In this document: in pieces, positions 5,784-8,548 of the stretch | Layout of the letters: every line of letters starts with the position of its first letter | Numbering within the stretch: position 1 is the first letter of the stretch | NCBI GenBank assembly: GCA_002435585.1 | Contig: DJDY01000031.1 | Span: 15,191-23,738, forward strand | Source: Lachnospira sp. UBA5912 | GTDB taxonomy: Bacteria > Bacillota > Clostridia > Lachnospirales > Lachnospiraceae | Length of the DNA stretch: 8,548 bases | Reading direction: 5' to 3' | Program-made: the position numbers and the translations under genes | The notes under the pieces: generated by a model | Seen by the model: only the letters and a program-made list of their open reading frames with translations | What the model was told of the DNA's origin: nothing | Database searches by the model: none

Positions 5784-5913
5784 TTTATCTAATGGCACGT
5801 TGCTTTGTCACGGCAGTAGGAAAAGCGGACATAGTATCAAGGAATATGGAGAATCTGGAATTAGAAAGATATTTGCTGATTGCAGAATGGCGGAGCCTAC
5901 CCTGTTAGATAAA
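5784..5913 (+). ncRNA. Candidate structured RNA element upstream of loaP
   Basis: Long-distance pairing closes this region. At the outer end tttatctaa (5784-5792) pairs perfectly with ttagataaa (5905-5913), and adjoining this cag-tagg (5814-5820) pairs with cctaccctg (5896-5904) with two bulged C's. The 21 nt in the left bulge can form a small hairpin (cgttg/cacg around 5798-5812). About 16 paired bases spanning 130 nt in an A+T-rich background suggest a folded leader. LoaP proteins act on RNA hairpins in the leaders of their operons, so it could be a LoaP recognition or autoregulatory element. No known riboswitch family is matched. The overlapping ORF is an alternative explanation. Confidence 0.35.
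5792..5908 (+). CDS. Possible small ORF, 38 codons
   Basis: An uninterrupted frame starts at the ATG at 5792 (MARCFVTAVGKADIV...) and ends RSLPC before the stop at 5906-5908. It coincides almost exactly with the paired RNA element. There is no recognisable Shine-Dalgarno site and I do not recognise the peptide. It could be a real micropeptide, a gene remnant, or chance. Its base composition is less A+T-rich than the flanks, which favours a conserved function of some kind, coding or structural. Confidence 0.25.
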   Translation: MARCFVTAVGKADIVSRNMENLELERYLLIAEWRSLPC

Positions 5914-6016
5914 ATATTTTGTACAACTTATATCGATTAAGTAAGAAAGTATTAATCAATACACTTGTGATGTTAAGTCAATACGATGTAAAGAACAATA
6001 GAGAGGGATGATAGCA

Positions 6017-6526
6017 GTGTGGTATGCAGTGCAGGTTGCAACAGGCAGAGAGGAAACTGCCAGAGATATGTGCAGAAAACTTATAGATAAAGAACTATAT
6101 GAAGACATATTCATAATCAGATTTGATAAAGCCAAAAGATACTATGGTGAGTGGCATAAAGAAAGAAAAATTATGTTTCCAGGTTATATGTTCATCGATA
6201 CCGATAATCCCAACGAAATATATGAACAACTAAAGAATGTACCAGAATTTACGAAGATACTTGGTCGTGATAATGATGCTTTTATAGCAATAGAGGCTGG
6301 TAAAGAAGCACTATTTAAGGCTATGGTCAGAGATGATTATGAAATTCCTATATCAATAGGAGTAATCGAAGGCGATAAGGTTATTGTTAAGGAAGGTCCG
6401 CTTGTAGGTATGGAAGCTTATATAAAGAAGATAGATAGGCATAAGAGGATTGCAATACTTAGGACGGAGATGTTTGAGCAGGAGATTGGTGTGAGCGTGG
6501 GATTGGAGGTTGTAGAAAAGATATAG
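6017..6526 (+). CDS. LoaP-type NusG paralogue, processive antiterminator
   Basis: The product is a specialised NusG homologue that loads on RNA polymerase and suppresses termination along one long operon. From the GTG start it has 169 residues: an NGN domain at about 1-105, beginning WYAVQVATGREE and containing the conserved FPGYMFI at 54-60, and a KOW domain at about 117-150 (IEGDKVIVKEGPLVGMEAYI). GTG 6017 is preferred because the gaggg site at 6003-6007 is 9 nt away and the family begins with Met-Trp-Tyr; an ATG at 6008 would abut that site. No secE, rplK or rplA lies near, so this is not housekeeping NusG. Glycosyltransferase genes follow at once, the usual setting of LoaP in Firmicutes polysaccharide operons. 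The upstream folded element may be its RNA target. The LoaP assignment is by domain, length and context. Confidence 0.85.
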   Translation: MWYAVQVATGREETARDMCRKLIDKELYEDIFIIRFDKAKRYYGEWHKERKIMFPGYMFIDTDNPNEIYEQLKNVPEFTKILGRDNDAFIAIEAGKEALFKAMVRDDYEIPISIGVIEGDKVIVKEGPLVGMEAYIKKIDRHKRIAILRTEMFEQEIGVSVGLEVVEKI

Positions 6527-6556
6527 TTGAAAGAATAGAGGAAAGAATAGAAAAAT

Positions 6557-7687
6557 ATGGAAAACGGACTTTCGATAGCAATGTTTGGACAAAAAAGACT
6601 TACCAGAGAAGGTGGCGTAGAAATAGTTGTAAAAGAGCTATGTACGAGAATGGTACGGGATGGCTGTAAAGTTACTTGTTATAACAGGTCAGGTCATCAT
6701 GTAAGTGGTTCAGACTATGATAGTAAAGAAAAAACAGAATATGATGGAATATGTCAGAAATACGTTCCAACAATAGAAAAGAAAGGACTAGCTGCGGTTA
6801 GTTCTTCTTTTTTTGCTGCGCTATATAGTGCCTTTGGTAAATATGATGTTGTTCATATCCATGCTGAAGGTCCAGCATTTTTTTCTTGGCTTCCCAAAAT
6901 GTTTGGAAAAAGAGTGGTTGTTACAATTCATGGAATAGATTGGCAGAGAGAAAAGTGGAAATCAGGATTTGGTTCAAAGTTTATAAGGCAGGGAGAAAAA
7001 AATGCAGTTAAATATGCTGATGAAATAATTGTATTAAGTAAAGGTGTACAGGATTATTTCAAAAATACATATGGAAGAGAAACAAGATTTATACCAAATG
7101 GTGTTAATCGTCCAAAGATATGTAATGCAGATATTATAACTGAAAAATATGGATTGACCAAAGATTCTTATGTTTTATTTCTTGGCAGGCTTGTACCAGA
7201 AAAAGGAATTCATTACCTGATAAATGCATTTAAGAAAGTTAAAACAGATAAAAAACTTGTTATTGCAGGTGGGTCAAGTGACACAGATGAATATGCAAAT
7301 AAATTAAAAGAGCTTGCTAAATGTGATGACCGAATAATATTTACAGGATTTGTTCAAGGGAAAATATTAGAGGAGTTGTACAGTAATGCGTATGTATATT
7401 CATTACCCTCCGACCTTGAAGGTATGCCTTTGAGTCTGCTGGAGGCTATGAGCTATGGTAACTGTTGTCTTGTATCAGACATTGATGAATGTTCAGAAGT
7501 TGTAGAGGATAAGGCATTATTATTTAAAAAATCAGATGTAAAGGATTTAGAGAAGAAGCTACAGAAAGCTTGCGACAGTATAGAACAGGTTAAAGGTTTA
7601 AAAATGTGCGCTGCGGAATTTATATGTAAAAAATATAATTGGAACGATGTAGTAAAACTTACAGAGGATTTATATAGGAGTAGATAG
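6557..7687 (+). CDS. GT4-family glycosyltransferase, GT-B fold
   Basis: This 376-residue enzyme should transfer a sugar from a nucleotide-sugar donor to a lipid-linked or growing polysaccharide at the inner face of the membrane. The N-terminal Rossmann half (about 1-180) has the glycine loop REGGVEIVVKEL at 17-28 and VHIHAEGP at 99-106. The C-terminal donor-binding half has FLGRLVPEKG (Arg211, Lys216), GGSSD at 238-242, FTGFV, and the EX7E motif Glu288-Glu296 in DLEGMPLSLLEAMSYGN. This is retaining family 4. It begins 30 bp after loaP; the agagga site at 6537-6542 is unusually far (14 nt) from the ATG, so translation may be weak. No transmembrane segment is seen. The sugar specificity cannot be read from sequence. 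Confidence 0.9.
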   Translation: MENGLSIAMFGQKRLTREGGVEIVVKELCTRMVRDGCKVTCYNRSGHHVSGSDYDSKEKTEYDGICQKYVPTIEKKGLAAVSSSFFAALYSAFGKYDVVHIHAEGPAFFSWLPKMFGKRVVVTIHGIDWQREKWKSGFGSKFIRQGEKNAVKYADEIIVLSKGVQDYFKNTYGRETRFIPNGVNRPKICNADIITEKYGLTKDSYVLFLGRLVPEKGIHYLINAFKKVKTDKKLVIAGGSSDTDEYANKLKELAKCDDRIIFTGFVQGKILEELYSNAYVYSLPSDLEGMPLSLLEAMSYGNCCLVSDIDECSEVVEDKALLFKKSDVKDLEKKLQKACDSIEQVKGLKMCAAEFICKKYNWNDVVKLTEDLYRSR

Positions 7688-7690
7688 TAA

Positions 7691-8548
7691 ATGAAAGTAT
7701 TGATGATAAATAAGTTTTTATATCCTAATGGAGGAAGCGAAACTTATATATTTAAATTGGGTGAATACTTAGAAAAAATGGGACATGAAGTGCAGTATTT
7801 TGGTATGGAGCATAAGGGGCGTTGTGTTGGAAATAAAGTTGATGCATATACAAGTGATATGGATTTTCATGGTGGCTCAAAAATATCCAAACTTACGTAT
7901 CCACTTAAGACAATATATAGTAAAGAAGCTCGTGTAAAGATTCGTAAGGTACTTGATGATTATAAACCAGATGTTTGTCATCTGAATAATTTTAATTATC
8001 AGATTACACCATCTATTATTCTTGAAATAGTAAAGTGGCGTAAAGAAGGAAAAAAGAATTGTAAAATTATATATACAGCACATGATTATCAGCTTGTATG
8101 TCCTAATCATATGCTTAATAATCCTAATACCCATAAAAATTGTGAAAAATGTTTAGGTGGATATTATATAAATTGTATTAAAGGAAGATGTATTCACAAT
8201 TCATATGCAAAAAGTGTAATAGGAGCAATGGAAGCTGAATTATGGAAACTAAAAGGCACATATAGATATATTGATAAAATTATATGTTGTTCTGAATTTA
8301 TGAAAACAAAACTAGATACCAATCTATTATTTGCAAAGAAAACAATTGCCTTACATAACTTTATTGACAAAGTAGAGTGGAAGGATACCGAAAAGAAAGA
8401 TTATGTTCTGTACTTCGGACGTTTTTCAGAAGAAAAGGGAATTGGAGCATTATTAAAAGTCTGCAAAGAGTTACCAAACATTCAGTTTGTATTTGCTGGA
8501 ACAGGACCATTAGAAGACACAGTAAATGGAATTAGCAACATTAAAAAT
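7691..8548 (+). CDS. GT4-family glycosyltransferase, 3' end cut by window
   Basis: 286 codons are present and the frame is still open at the edge. The N-terminus has the acceptor-side loop NGGSETYIF at 13-21, HLNNF at 97-101 and IYTAHDYQLVCPN at 127-139. A cysteine cluster follows (Cys137, 151, 154, 162, 167; pattern CEKCLGG, then CIKGRC), a known insert in a GT4 subgroup that may hold a metal or be structural. The donor half starts with LYFGRFSEEKG (Arg244, Lys249) and FAGTGPLE at 268-275; the EX7E motif must lie beyond the window. The aggag site at 7676-7680 lies inside the end of the previous gene and only 3 bp separate the two frames, so the genes are co-translated in one operon. It is likely the second sugar transferase of an exopolysaccharide or capsule cluster continuing rightwards. 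Confidence 0.9.
   Translation, partial: MKVLMINKFLYPNGGSETYIFKLGEYLEKMGHEVQYFGMEHKGRCVGNKVDAYTSDMDFHGGSKISKLTYPLKTIYSKEARVKIRKVLDDYKPDVCHLNNFNYQITPSIILEIVKWRKEGKKNCKIIYTAHDYQLVCPNHMLNNPNTHKNCEKCLGGYYINCIKGRCIHNSYAKSVIGAMEAELWKLKGTYRYIDKIICCSEFMKTKLDTNLLFAKKTIALHNFIDKVEWKDTEKKDYVLYFGRFSEEKGIGALLKVCKELPNIQFVFAGTGPLEDTVNGISNIKN

Noticed and set aside
5784..5913. Cyclic-di-GMP or other known riboswitch
   Set aside because: The conserved core words of the GEMM classes are absent, and the order of stems does not match any family I can recall.
6017..6526. Housekeeping nusG
   Set aside because: There is no secE before it and no ribosomal protein L11/L1 genes after it; glycosyltransferase genes follow directly, as for LoaP.
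7877..8134. Open frame on the - strand inside the second glycosyltransferase
   Set aside because: It is the antisense of a clear GT4 coding sequence with correct motifs on the + strand, and has no start context or domain of its own.

Overview
The window looks like chromosomal DNA of a low-G+C Gram-positive gut-type Clostridia, most likely a Lachnospiraceae. This rests on the A+T-rich coding style, purine-rich Shine-Dalgarno sites, a sirtuin/SEC-C/MerR gene set, and a LoaP-type NusG paralogue next to polysaccharide glycosyltransferases. All intact genes lie on the + strand. The species cannot be fixed from the sequence alone.

Layout. 1-436 has no convincing gene. It holds several stem-loops and a MerR-style promoter with a long spacer. 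437-3219 is a row of three genes: an AdhR-like MerR regulator, a NAD-dependent sirtuin deacylase with a low-complexity N-terminus that grows out of an A-rich tandem repeat, and a SEC-C zinc-motif protein of unknown function. 3220-3980 is a scarred spacer. It contains two copies of a 68-bp direct repeat, the broken C-terminus of a DUF4143-type ATPase, a perfect 20-bp-arm inverted repeat, and a promoter for the next gene.

3981-8548 is the most interesting part. A complete tyrosine recombinase (3981-4946) is followed by a 258-bp segment bounded by two 24-bp inverted repeats (4967-4990 and 5249-5272). Each is nearly palindromic, and the reverse complement of one matches the other at 23 of 24 positions. 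This is the architecture of a recombinase-driven DNA inversion switch. The best promoter-like sequence inside the segment points left, back towards the recombinase, in this copy; inversion would turn it towards the genes on the right. Those genes are a small XRE-type regulator, a structured spacer with an embedded 38-codon ORF, a LoaP-type processive antiterminator, and two GT4 glycosyltransferases, the second running off the window.

How the genes may work together (inference). The recombinase flips the promoter segment. When it faces right it transcribes the XRE gene and loaP, and LoaP then lets RNA polymerase read through terminators in the long exopolysaccharide or capsule operon that begins with the two glycosyltransferases. 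The result would be phase-variable surface polysaccharide with two control layers, promoter inversion and antitermination. The repeats, recombinase active-site residues and NGN-KOW/GT4 motifs are visible in the sequence. Actual inversion, promoter activity and the polysaccharide product are not.
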